DNA from: Mansonella perstans
Taxonomy: Eukaryota; Nematoda; Chromadorea; Rhabditida; Onchocercidae
Assembly: GCA_037074765.1 (NCBI GenBank)
Contig: JBAMDO010000276.1
Location: 1-64,000, forward strand
Length of the DNA stretch: 64,000 nucleotides
Reading direction: 5' to 3'
The notes beneath the pieces were generated by a model. That model saw only the letters and a list, made by a program, of their open reading frames with translations. It was not told the DNA's origin and did not search any database. Below, piece by piece: positions 11,894 to 25,400 of the stretch (position 1 is its first letter; every line of letters begins with the position of its first letter). A program made the translations under genes and the position numbers.

Positions 11894-14200
11894 ATGGATG
11901 ATGGACATTCCATTGATAACGATAAAGTAACCTTTGATAAAGGTCATCCTTGTGAACTTCTTACTCTTCCAGAGGTTTCTGAACAGTTGGCAATAAAGGT
12001 ATAGTATTTTCATTATCTATTTCAGGATAACTTATTTAAATTAAATTGATAGGCTCAAAATTTAATTTTTCTTCTTCTTATTGTTTATTTTTATAATTTT
12101 AGGAAATAGCGCAATTTGTACGAGAATACTTCGCTAGTGCAATTGTTAGTCATAAATTACTCGATAAGATAGTTTCATTCTGCGAAGATTCATCTAAGCA
12201 GCAAATTCTTGGCGATATCCTTTTTACGATATCATCGCACATTAGAAAGTGCCAGTTTCGAAAATCACAACGTAATGCTCTGAAATACATCATCGAACAA
12301 GTATGTTACATTTTGTATGAAAATTTTGCCTGCAAAAATGTAAGCATTGTTTCAATTCATTTACCGCGCATTTCTCATATAATTATCTCGGAATTTCCAA
12401 GAAATCTCGGAATAAAAAATTCTTATATTAAGCTGGAAATGAGGCATGCTGAAATTGGTTGTCAATTGTACAGTTGCTTGACGAATTCTATGATAGAAAA
12501 TACAGTACTTGTAGATAGAATTTATTTTGATGATTCTTTCTCAAAGTATATTATTCTACAAGAGAATCGCTATCAATTATCACAAGGAAGCACTGGTCTC
12601 TCTTGTTGGCAGGTGTTTTTTTTGTTCAGTTTTGAAAATTTTGTAAATGAATGGATCACACATTTGATACACTTTTAAAGCTACTGATGATTACTTAAAA
12701 GAAAAAAAAAAAGCAATTGAAGTAGAAAAAGTATGTAAAAAAATAAAAGCGAAAAACAAAAATATTGGGAAAAGTATTTTCTAGTTTGCATGATTCCTTG
12801 CTTGCAGGCATCTTGTGATCTAGCGAATTATTTGTTGAAATATGGTCGAGATTATATCAACGGAAGTAATATTTTAGAACTCGGTGCTGGTTGTGGATTA
12901 CTTGGTATTGCACTTGCTGCTTTCGGTTTTGTCAAAAGCATTACACTTACAGATGGATGTGTTGATGTGTTGAATATAATCCATGACAATATTCGGTTAA
13001 ATTTCTCAAAGGTAGGTACTACAAAAGAAAAGCGTTCAAATATTGAGAATATTATTGAGAATGCTTCTGCTTTTTCAAAAACATTTTACGTTCAATATTA
13101 CTGAGAAAAAAAAAAGTTCAAACAACAAAGCAATGTATTAGTTTATTGAACTGTTCTCTTTACTTTGCCTCTATTCATTTAATGTATTTCTTCTACTGAA
13201 TATCGTCTACCATTTCAGATATAAAAGCATTCTAGGAAATGAGATATAACACAAAATAATGAAAATGGTATCAAATATTTTTTAAAAATGAAATCACTTA
13301 GCAGTTTGAAATATCATTAATGGAAGTATTGATATTCATACAAAAGATAAGATGGTAATTTACAAGACACTTTTTTTCAGAACTGTGATATATTCAACGT
13401 TATTTTTCTTGAATGGGAAACCATAAATGTGGAAAATATTCCTGTTGTACCAGATGTTATCCTTGCAGCAGGTACAGAATTCACATTAGTTAAAAAGTTT
13501 TAAAAAAGATTTCGTTCTAAATTATTTTGCATTCAATTTAACCGATTATTTGAAATGAAGTTTAGATGTCATTTACGATGCATTGGCAATAAAGCCACTT
13601 GTTCATGCCATCAAGAAACTGCTCGTCGCATTTACCAAAGAAACCAAGGCTGTTCCGTGTTGTCTGTTAGCAAATACAATAAGAAATCAAGAAACTATGG
13701 ATAAATTTATAGCTTGTACAGGTCTGCTACTTTATTACAACAATTTGAAATGCCAAGCAAAAAAAGTGCCAATAATTTCATCAATTTATCAACATCCGTA
13801 ACATATGTTGTCTGCATAACATTATACATCGATGAATAACCACTGTTGCATCTGCACCAAGTTGATGGAAGCCATCTAATGCAACTTCATCTGAGGTAGC
13901 GAATTGCAGACGAGGCCCAACAATCAGAATGGTTCACTAAAAAATGTTCATTAATTAAGCCATTCTGTTTTAATTCACCCAGATAGGTTGTCGATGATTT
14001 TATCAACGTTTAAATCATTGGTTGTTTTCGTTACTCGACACTTTTCAGGCGAAAATGGACTTTCACTGAAAAATTGTTTCACTTATGAAAACAATATTTT
14101 TAAATGTGTCACTGGAAATATAGAAGACCAATCATTATTTCCTTTTACAAGCAATATTCAGTGTCCTACGATATTTTATGAACTGATATTGAAAAACTGA
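11894..14200 (+). CDS. EEF2KMT: EEF2KMT/FAM86-type protein-lysine methyltransferase
   Basis: Seven exons join in phase: 11894-11998, 12103-12300, 12433-12612, 12808-13011, 13381-13471, 13566-13721 and 14049-14200, giving 361 residues, near the family's length. A FAM86-type N-terminal helical region is followed by QGSTGLSCWQ (152-161), the SAM-binding motif LELGAGCG (184-191) and the post-motif AADVIYD (258-264), as in METTL/FAM86 seven-beta-strand enzymes. In animals this enzyme methylates a conserved lysine of elongation factor 2 in the cytoplasm, using S-adenosylmethionine; the exact substrate here is inferred from family. The ATG is the first in frame; no upstream coding exon was found. 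Confidence 0.88.
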
Positions 14201-15319
14201 AACTGCAAAAACATGATTTTTAATTTCCTAATTTTTTTCAAATTGAGTGCTTTCTTATTTTTGGAGTTTTGGAACAATAATATCGACGATGTGGTAAGTT
14301 TTTATCATAATTCCGGTGTTTAATCAGTTTTTGATAGTTCATGCTTTTTATAGTTCCAGTACTCATGATCAGATTTATGATAACTAATAATGACCTAAAT
14401 AGTGTACTGTATTTCAGGAGTGCTAAGATTCATCCAAAAATCTTTTCAAATGGGTACTTTTATAATGGATTGAAGAAGATTTGGAGAATTTGAAGGACTA
14501 AAAAAGTATTTTTGATTGTTTATGAATAAAATTCTGTATTCTGTTTAGTTTTCTTTGGTAATAATTATGGTCATGACATTTTATCATATCTTGCATGATG
14601 TTTTACAGAGTTGGTTGTCGGATATTGTAAAGATGGAATAATGCTTGAAAATATTTTGTTTGTCTTTGGAATTTAAAATGCTAAATGTTGTTAGTATGTA
14701 GTTTATAGTTTGATTGCAACACTCTGAGATGTCAGAGCTTATTTTGAACTTCACTATGAATCGCGGATTATTGGACTATATAAATAGTATAGATAAATAG
14801 AGCAGTTAACAGAAGAGTTTTCTGAATAAAAAATGGAAGTCATAATAAATTAATATACGATTATTGTTTCATTCATTTACTTCCTTCGAAAAGTCCAGCA
14901 ACATAACAGAATCCTTATTCATACACTTCATTTCTAGTCATTATATTTGTTTATTAGGATTGTCTGTTAGGTAATCTGTTGATATTGCCCAGTATCTGTG
15001 TTAACGTTTTGATTTTAAATAACAATTATACAAAGACGTTCTTCTAAATCAGTCCAAATGCTTCCGCCATTTGGGCTTAAACATGAACACTTTGTTAGTT
15101 ATTTTACATTTGAAATAACGTAGTGTTAAATCAGAGAAGAGCTAACTTTTGGAAAATTAATTATATTTTAGTAACACTTATTTCTGTTATATATTGCATA
15201 TTTATATATTTACTGAAGACCGTACTTGATTTTAAGAACGCCAACGATTAAATGCATTTGTTATATTTGATGTTTATTTTTATTTTATTTTCAGTATTCG
15301 ACAACGAAGCTAGTAAGAA
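14201..15319. other. Intergenic region, 3' of EEF2KMT
   Basis: Holds the EEF2KMT 3' UTR; AATAAA-type signals occur at about 14524 and 14826. An acceptor-like TTTATTTTCAG ends at 15294, 25 bases before the next gene's ATG, and fits a trans-splice site. No other gene is seen. Confidence 0.5.
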
Positions 15320-16311
15320 ATGTTTGTACCACGTGAACTAGAAATAGGTGGTGATGTAGCTGCACAACAAATGGAAGAACGTCGACGAGCCCAATTAGAA
15401 ACTAGAAATGATGCTCTACGTTTTCTCTTAATTCCGGTTGCTTTGGAACTTGGTATGTTATAGTTTAGAATGTTCATCATCAATAAAATTATGCTCAGTT
15501 TAGCTGATAGTGTTATCGAGAAATTAAATGAGCATCTTTTAGAATTTTCGTTCTTTTGATTGCTTTAGTAAATGGTAAGGCTTGAAGGTATGATTTGCCA
15601 AAAAAATCAAAATTTTGAAAGTTTATGAGACGATCAATTTCCTTAGTTTTTCCAAATTATATAATTTCTGCACTTCTCTGTTTTTCTTTAAAAGCAAATT
15701 TCAGGAGCTCATTTCTGTACTTTGGTACTTGGTTGGGATTGGATCTGCATGTGACTTTGATAAAATAGAATTTGTGGACATGTGATTCGGTACATTTAAT
15801 GTCTTTTCTAGAAATTTATTGTTTTTAACAGGATTGTCCAGTTTTATTTTTCATTTCCATTTTGGATTACTTCGATGATTTCACACACTTAAATATGGTT
15901 TTCCTGTCACATACACGCATTTTTTCAGTGTCATTTGATATCTTTTGTGTGTTCCGTTATGGTTGTGTTCATAAAAATTTTTTCCCAAAAACCAATTTTG
16001 TCATTTTCGAATGTTTTAAAACATGTGGGAAATACATCTGAACTTTCAAAAGCTGTGTTGAAAACGAATCAACACTGAACTCACCGGGTTATCAATATAT
16101 GAATTTCATGTTCTTCCCTTTTAGACCTATCGACTATCAGATGGAGCGGATGAAATTATGTTGTATAATATACTCTGAGTTATTATTTTGGTGTACAAAA
16201 AATAAGCAGTTTTTGCTAATTCGTTTTTCTGGCTTGCGATATTGCTTCATATTTGTAGGACGTAACAGCTTAATGGAAGAGAAAATTGATAGATCATTTT
16301 TAATAGGATAG
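15320..16311 (+). CDS. Small uncharacterised protein (61 aa), operon-like leader of DRG1
   Basis: Two exons, 15320-15452 and 16259-16311, join in phase at a GTATGT donor and TTTGTAG acceptor. The protein begins MFVPRELEIGG, has a Gln/Glu/Arg-rich helix (AAQQMEERRRAQLE), a hydrophobic stretch (LRFLLIPVALELG) and ends SFLIG. I do not recognise it. The stop lies 124 bases before an acceptor (AG at 16435) that precedes the DRG1 ATG, the spacing typical of nematode operons, and this supports the two-exon model. The alternative is a single-exon 47-residue frame ending at 15463. Function unknown. Confidence 0.5.
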
Positions 16312-16457
16312 ATCTTAAATAACGATACTGAAGAAAAGCTTAAGTTGTCATAGGCTCTGCAGATACCATCGTGATTTCCTGGAAGAATTCTTGATTGCAA
16401 ACTTTAATATGTTTCAGATAATCGTTTTTATTCAGTGAGTAGTCATCTGCAATCAGC

Positions 16458-19400
16458 ATGTCAATTTTAGCAAAAATTTCGGAAATCGAAGCCGAGGTAA
16501 TGATAAATTGTAAGCTATATAATAATGATATATGGATTTACATTATTCTCATATTCGTGAACAAAATTTTGCAAGTAATTCATGTCTGAAACAGATCACT
16601 GAATAATATATTATTAAATCGGAAGGAAAATGTTATGAAATATCTAATTTTATTTCAGATGGCTCGTACACAAAAAAACAAGGCTACGATGGGTCATTTA
16701 GGTATGTTAAAAGCACGCATTGCGAAACTGCGAAGAGAATTAATAACACCAAAAGGTGGTGGTGGTGGCACAGGCGAGGGTTTTGATGTTGCTAAAACAG
16801 GTGATGCACGAATTGGATTTGTGGGTTAGTTATTTTCTTTTTTTGTTTACGTGATTTATGTTTAACAGAAAAGACGAAATGAAATCACTAATACACCTAA
16901 GCACTGTAGCTACTAAAGCATCATTCTTCGTATAAAAATGACGATGTTTGCTATTAGCAAATTGGAACTGATATATGTTTTTCAACGGCGTATTTTAATA
17001 TTATGGAAGTCATTTTTTGAATATTATGGAAGTCATTTTTCCGCACCGTTCAGGTGCTTCATTAACTTTCTTTTTTTTCTAAATTTCCTAAACTTTTGCT
17101 TGGTTTTTATGAGCTTTTAGCAGCATGACTCATTAGTATTGTTACAATTAGAAAGCTTCAAAGTATCCACGGTGACGGAATTTTATAAATCTTCAACACA
17201 CATTTAATCTGCTTATTTACTCTATCTTTTTATCAAAGTTAAGTTCTTTAATTAAATTTGGACAAAATTTTTCACCACACATCTCATCAGCTTTTCTTTC
17301 GATGTTGCTTTTTATAGATTTTTTTTGGATTTGTTTGGGAAATTTTAGATTTATTTCTTGTAGATTTAAACTCTGTCTTGTGTTTTTCCTTTTTCGAGTA
17401 AGTAATTTAGTATCGAACAAATAATTAAATGTTTATTCGTTGAAAAAGATCAAAATGCAGCATACATTGTTCCAATTTTAAAGCTAGCGTGTGTCTTCAA
17501 GACGTATACACAATATCATAAACATGATCAAATTATAATTCAAAATATAATTAATTTTTATCATAAAACAAGTCCGAGGATATTACAAAAATGTTCATAT
17601 TGGTAGACATGTCACATGTTATTTCTGTTATTAGCAGCTTTATTCATTATAGCAATGACAGGAGTTAAATGAATGACAGTAACTAAATAAGAATAACAAA
17701 AATTTTCACTTTATATGACTGGAATATAAAGAATACGTATTGCTATAGAATCAAAAATTTATTACACATTTTTTTGGTGTATTTTTTTCAGTTCGAGTTT
17801 CATGAAATGTGATTTGGACGCTAGTTTTCAAATTTTTAATCATCTTTTTCGAAATTTTATCCCTTATTTCAAAATTATTTCTGAACAGAGGTAGTAAGCG
17901 GATTTTTTGCTATCTAAATTTTAAGAAATTTTTACTCCTTATTTATTATATAATATAAGGTTAGAATTTGAAAGACTGATCACGGCTCCGTAGGAAGAAT
18001 TTTTAGAAGGTTTTTACAGGGATCTAACGATTTCTATAGGAAACGCCAGAAAGTTGCAAGTGACGAAAGTTCTAAGAAATGATTAATTCGAAGGCTCAAG
18101 AAACATCTGATGTATTTCTGTCAACGAAATGTACTTTCTAGGGGCAACTGTTAATCATTTGTTAAAAAATAAAAATAGTTTAACATAGTTCCATCAATTC
18201 AACGTTGTATTACTATGAATTAAAAGGAATAATAAAGAATATTTATGAAAAACTGAAGAGGTCGTATCTGCACTGCGCAGATTCTCTTATTATCTTATAT
18301 TGAAATATATATACATAGAAAGAGAGAGAGAAGAAATTATGACAGCAGGAAAAGATGGATTACTTTTCTCAGTTGTCCATACGGCGGAATAATAGGTATT
18401 AAATATTAGTCTATAAATTGCGTAAAATTTCTTCATAAAATTTTCATGATTAGAAATTACTGAAATGAAATTGTAGGATCATTACACTGAATTTCCTCAG
18501 TATGAAACTGATTAGGAAAATGGATTTTTGATTTGATTGTACTGAAGCACTGAAAAAATAAAAATCTTTAATCATATTTTCACTTCAAATCATCCGTAGG
18601 TGTTTTTTTAACAAACTGCTCGAGTGTGAGTTTGTTGAAAGTAGGACTTAAATTCATTGAATTCGGTGGTTACAATGATTCTTGCAGCTATTCATAACAT
18701 GATTAATCAGCGTTAGTCTCGAATTATTTTGCGCAAATAAAAAATTGCATATTTAAATTTTCTCCAAATTTCTTTTAATTTTGAGAAATTTTGGATCTTC
18801 TATGAATTTACGTTTTCCGCGTAGCTCGCAGTAGTAAATTCGAGGTTCTTCTCAGTTTCTTCTTCGACCTCTGATAATTTATGATACATATCAGTTTCAT
18901 CACCACTTTCACTGGACCAGTCATTAAATTGATGGATTGTTCGCGATTTTTGGATGATAGGAATAGGTCTGTCATTTTTTGCAAAGTAATTAGAGGTTTC
19001 TGGTTCTTGAAAATGGTTTAATCGACCTGTTGGGGAAATTCTTTTCGAGCCCGCTATTTCAGTTTCAGTGCATCGTTTACTTTCCCAACTTGATTGATAT
19101 AATTCTGAATTTATTGTTTTATTATAATGATTTTCTTCGTCGAATGATGATTCAGGAAATATACTTGTCTCTTTACAAGATTTGTCTCTTGATTCTGTAT
19201 TAGGCGACCAATTTGGTTTATTTCTTATTATTGGTTGATTCCAGGTTGCTTCTAACTGTTCAGTGATTATTGGTCTTTCCAAATTTGAATTCATAATGTC
19301 AAGAATGGTTTCAGATTGGTTACGTGTTGGTTGTAGTGATTCCTTGACTGTTAGCTGATCATAGATTGAGGTCGGCAGTTGTTTAGTCCGCTCTTCAGAA

Positions 19401-22400
19401 AATTCATATTCTGACTGACGAAAGTAGGTTGTTGAATTTGAGTCATAATTGGGAGATCCCTCTTCATAATGTTTATTTTTCGCCATTGTGTTGTTGTATT
19501 TTTGTGGTGCTTCAACAATGTTTTCATTTTCTTGAGATCTTTTATCAGTCTTATATGAGATGGGGAAGTTCTTTTTTTCTTCCACTGGAACCGATTGATG
19601 GACAGTATGCTTTGGTCGTGAACCATATTTAGGTTCTGTGAGGGATTTCGGAGCAAATATTACGAAAAAATCATTCGAACTTGGCGATAGCGGCAGTACT
19701 TCAGCTGGCAACTGGGATGGATCGCACTGGAACATTCGCTTCATTTGGTATTCGTTCATAACGGTTATTTCTCCTAGATTTGAATTATTTGGATCATTTT
19801 CTTCAGAAGTCCTCATCTTTACAGTACTCTGAATTTCATGGTCTCTATTCATCTCACTTTGCTTCGGTTGTACACAAGTACCGTAATTTGGCGTTTTGAA
19901 AGTATTGTTCAATTTGCTAGCATTCTTTGCTCGTCTTTTCGCATAACAGTCTCTGAAATTAAGTTCTGCCAAATTTAATTTTTGCTATAACCCTAATAAT
20001 AATTTCTCTGGATTGATTTTTTTTCTGGAATTATCATTTTTAGTAATTTGAAAAAAATTTTCGGTAGAGATGGTTTAGATCACATAACAGTTCAAGAAAA
20101 TGTCCGAAAAAATATGAGGGAGTTCAAGTTGGACAAGAAACATTTCAACGCATTTATAGATTACTCTTTGACAGAAAAATTATAATCTTTGGATGCTAAG
20201 CCATATTTATGTTTGAGACACTGAAAAGCGACTTATAAGAGTTGAAAACAACGAGATTAATGGACTTTGGCAGAGCATCTCTTCATACTTTTTTATATTT
20301 AGATTTTATTTCAGTTAGTGCTCATCTTTTACTTGCATATTAGTGAATTTCTAGAGGAAGTTTAGACGAATGAGTGTTTTAATATCATCTGTTAAAATAA
20401 ATTTCACTATTACCTTGTTAAAGAACTAAACAACTGAGTTTAAGATATCCTTTTAGGATGAATGACTGGTAGTAGTGCCTAGATTTCACTATGCTTTCTA
20501 TGAAAAAAAACAAAAAAATTTTGCATTGGCGATAGTCAAGAAAAATGATTTTGACCTTCTAACTTCAAACATTAGCAAAAGTATTTGTCTCAGTGAATTA
20601 TTTGATCTGTTCTCTGAATACTTTTTTTAAGATTTTCAAAAATGAAAAAAACATTGAACCAATAAGTAAATAATTCTTCTTGATTACTTCGAAAATTACA
20701 TGGTACATTCTTCTATAAGTGACGCCACTATCTACCATTAATGGCTGAGAATCAGCCTCACAAGAAAGATTTGCGATTCTGCTATCGAATTTATTTAACA
20801 ATTAGGCTTTTGTTAAAACTTTGCTTACTTTTCTAAATATATCTCCACCCGCTATAGGCATTATTCACTTCTTGCATATCTAGATGACTTGGGAAAAGTG
20901 ATGCATAAGATTAATGATTGGAACTTTCAAGAAATGTCAGAGTAGAACTTTAACCATCGGACTTTAAACAAAAAAGTAGATAATATTGAGATGTAGAACA
21001 ATTTAATATGGCCACATATGTAACTGATGTGACTAGTGGAATTGAATCAAATGGACTTACAGAGTAGGGGAGGAAATATAACGAACAATATCAAGGCAAA
21101 CTTCTCTGCGGTATCTATCAATAAATTCATTATAAATTCACTGAGAAAACCCTGCAGTGAAAAGAAATACTTTTTTAAAAAATGAAGAGATTACGATACA
21201 CTGGATATACGTACCATTAAACAAGTTTGGTATTGTGTATGGTTATTATAATAACCCGTAAGATAAGTAAATGAATACTTCTTCCTTAAAACTGACTGAA
21301 ACTATTAGTTTGTGGCGTTACCCATTATGAATAACTGGAAGTTGACCAAAAGTTAAGAATTCATTTGGTTTTGAAATGATTTTCTCGTTTTAAAACTTGA
21401 GTATGAACATATAGCTTACTAACAGAGGAAACTATTTTTTTCTCGAACTTTTCGTTTTTTTTTCTCAAACTTTTCGGGAGATCAGATTGAAACCACAGCC
21501 TATTATCGAAATAGTACATTGTACTTGTTACATTTCATGAAAAGATATCCAAGCCTATGTTGCAAGTATTTACTATAGGAAGAAAACAGAATGTAGTTTA
21601 GTATGAGAGAGTAGTTTAAATTTAATAAGAATAACTGATTTTAAATGAACAATATAAATAGTAGATTTTTATTCTAGAGGAGGTCAATATTAAACTGATA
21701 TTAAAGCACAGGAAATCTTGCATATTTATATGCATTTAGCAACACTTTTAGGATTTGTTTAGAAAGTTTAAATAAAAGGTGTAAATACGTAATTCTTAAG
21801 CAGAAAATCAATGTTGCAAGAATATAGATTTTAGTATGTATGTACTGATTAAGTTGGAATATGCAGGAAATCTTGAAGCTAAAAAAAAAAGCTATTTATA
21901 TTTGTTTTAAAATTAAATAACAAATGGCAAATTCAACTTTTGAATTCATTTGCTTATTTGAATAGCTTACCTGCACACTCGGATGGCAGCAATAATATAT
22001 GTAATAGTCAGAAATGTAGCAACAATGAATAAAATAAGCAGGAAACCAGAAAAATTATTTCGCTGTACAGTTTCGCTATCGTAATTATCTCGATATTTTT
22101 CTATCACAGCCATTTCAATCTGTTCGATGAATACTCCGCCGAGAATCCGGGACAAAGCAGCCATTTGTGCCGATAGAACGTATTTCACTTTATTAGAATC
22201 CAAAATTGTCTTAGGACTAAGAGGACTTCGTCGTTGACTTTTTGTGATCACAAAACCGACAGTTGTTGATTGTAAGTTGCTTGGTTTGACGCTCAATAGT
22301 ACAACGTTTTCCTACAATAGTATAATAATTTAAAGACTAAGAAGACGATGTTTATTTTTGGTTCTGATTCCCTTTTTGGTTTTGTCCTAGCCAGATTACT

Positions 22401-25400
22401 GGTGGTTTAATTTTTTTACATGGTGGCATCTATTTTTAGCCCCAGATTTTAGTGACATAAAAATCTTTCAAAATATGTATATAATATGACAAAAGTCTAC
22501 TGCCGTAACATATAGTCAAAATTTTAAAGATAAGCGATAAAGTGCATTGACGCGGTTTAACGTGTGCGTTTTTTCCTACAAATCAAATAACGTTAGAGAT
22601 GTTTAATTCATCATTTATTTGTAAATAGGATAAATCTTAGATTTTCCTAATTACCTTTTTTAGCCTAAGTGTAGTAGCCATACATTCATCAGCTTGTTGC
22701 TCGCAATATTTACTTATAACAGCTGCAATCCGACGTTTAAAATAAGATTCGTAGGTTTCATTGGTGTGCAACCGGGCACTTAAATTGACACGCCTGATAT
22801 TCATTTCAATTACTGGTAAGTCCTCCAACTGAAAAATCTCGTAATTCATTATTTTTGTTTTTGTTAAAGTCAAATTTTTTTTTATGCTATGCAAAAATTA
22901 TTTTTCAAATTTTGTTTATCATATGTTAGTACTGGTAAAAGATTAAATTACCGGGAAACAAATATGAGAAATGTTGTGCTTTAATTCAGTGCAGTTAAAA
23001 ATTTTAAGAATTCTTTTTCCAGTCTTTCATAAGGCTATATTTTCGAAATTATTCGTGACTTAAACATTTTTTTTTTTCTTTCATGACTTAAACATAAATA
23101 TTATGTAATATAAACGGAATGAACTTGTCATTACATCCTTCGTTATGATTGCAAAAAAATTCTAAACTCCGGAAAATAATCTAGACTGTGAATAACTTTC
23201 ATTTTAAGGTTTTACTGTGTTTATTGCTTCTCACAGCAAATGCCTGAGATGATGAGGACTTATGTTACTTATATGTAAAAATTGATTTCCAATTAACTTT
23301 ATTATTAACACAACACTTTTAAGCAAAAACCATCATAAATATTTGCTAGCAAAAACTGTATGAATTAAAGGGTATTACCCATACCCCATAGCAAGAAATT
23401 TTGGAAATTGAATTACACTTGGCATCCACTCAGTCAGTTCCTTCTAATTGAATTTTGCCAGCAACTTAGGTTTTCAAGTAGTTCTAATGATTGAAGTTGG
23501 TTTAGGAGCTAAAGGATTTTTTTTGTACTGGCGTGCAGTGAACTAATCTTGGATAAATTTTAAATATTTTGAATTTTGTAGAAGTGAGAAGCAAATTGTT
23601 TATGTTTTCAATTTTTTTTATAACCTAACTAAATTTCTTAATTTTAAGTATATCATTGGTGTCTGTACTTTCCACTTAGTAAGTGAATTCGACTAAAAAA
23701 TTAAGGAAAATGAAATTTGATCAAAACTTTATTGAATTGTCGCAAAATCGAATGGATATTTTTGCGAAATTCATACTGCCTTTCAGAAAGATGTTTGATG
23801 AAAAGTTTCAAAACTCTTTATCAAACGAGATCATTGAATTTCTCAGCTTTTCTGTTTCATATTCTTTTCTTTCTGCCTTCCCATTTCTGTTGGGAATAAA
23901 AAGTATTGCCGAACCTTTTTGGGAACATCTAGTTCAGAATCTCCTCAGTTTTTGAACTCCCGCAGATTTAGCTATATAAATTCAATTTTATCAGAGAAAA
24001 TTTGCACGTAAAATTGGTTAAAATTATCTTGAATTTCTACTATTACATTTGAAAGGACATTAGAATGTATGTCAATTCTAAAAGCTCTTCATATCATAAT
24101 ACTTTCATATTCCCTCTCCATATTTTAGTATGTACGTCAGAATTTTTTCCAACAAGCGGAGTGTTCATTAAAGGATCCCTGCCAAAAAGAAGTAATCTAT
24201 AAAAGCTAGTTAAAATACATACGTTCCAAAATTGTTTGTTTGAATTTAAAAATCAAATATACCTCAATGAGTTCATTGCATAGAATGTAGTGTTTTAGTA
24301 AATTACCCGCATTCTGTTGACAGACACATACAAATTCAGAGCCACTATTGCATAATAAATCATTGCGCTTTTTTGCAAAAGTAGTAGAAATATTAGTAGT
24401 AGCAGTAGTAGTGGTAGTAATAGTTTTAGTTACAGAAGTCATGGTTTTATCAATAGCTGATGATCGAATAGAATTGGAAACCAATGAAGATGAGGCCACT
24501 TTGTTAGAGATGTCATTATTGGCTGATGTTGCCATTGCCAGAAGAATTTTTTCACATAATATGTATAAAATAAAATTTAGTAATGGAATTAGATGCATAA
24601 TAAAATGGTATGAATACAATAGTAGTAATGAGAATAGTAAAAGCCAAAGGCTAGCTTAGTTTCAAGGATGTAACCGAATCTTATCATTGTCTGTGTGCCA
24701 TTATGAAGCCTATGACAGCACTATCCAAAGATAAGACTCATATGTTAAGCCGATTTCTTATTTTTCCTGCAATTGCTGCTGCTATATTTACACGCAAACT
24801 AAAAATTTAAATCTTTAAGGCAGATAATATATACACTATATTATGGCAAAACTTGATGCTGATGTATAGAGTGGAGTTTTTCGAAGTCATCCTATTGCTT
24901 CTCAGTTCCCTTTCTTTATTTTGTTCGCTCCTTCTCTCAACGAATCTTTTTTTCATCTCCATGCTAGCCTTACTTCCTTCACATATTCGTAGAAATCTCT
25001 ATGGATAGCCTCAGATCCGGCCTATTATGTCCTATTCTCGTTTTCCTATATTATCTGTCCCCGAGCTTTATTTTCGCTCCTCTCTTTCCATTCAATATTC
25101 TCCTTATCATACTCCAATGAAACATATATTTTCAGCGAATTCATTGTTATTTAAATTCATTGTGGTATCGATACACATATACCCGAAGGATTGCCATATT
25201 ATAATTGTCAAACTTTCCATATGGAAAGCAAGCTCCAACACATTCCTTGAAATATATCTGACCATTGTAAGTCTTAATTTTCTGACTACTTCGAGTTACT
25301 TTAATTTTTCGGAAATTGTCTGTTTCTTCATCTGTCCTTTGGTCGAATGTTCGATTATGGAGCAACTGCATTAAATAAAATTTCAGTTGATGTTTTCTGT

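Noticed and set aside
15320..15463. Single-exon 47-residue reading of the DRG1 leader gene
   Set aside because: It runs straight through a GTATGT donor; the spliced form ends at operon spacing from DRG1. Kept only as an alternative.
23683..23955. 90-codon plus-strand frame inside the DRG1 intron
   Set aside because: No acceptor or donor fits the phase of DRG1, and it lies inside an intron of the antisense gene.
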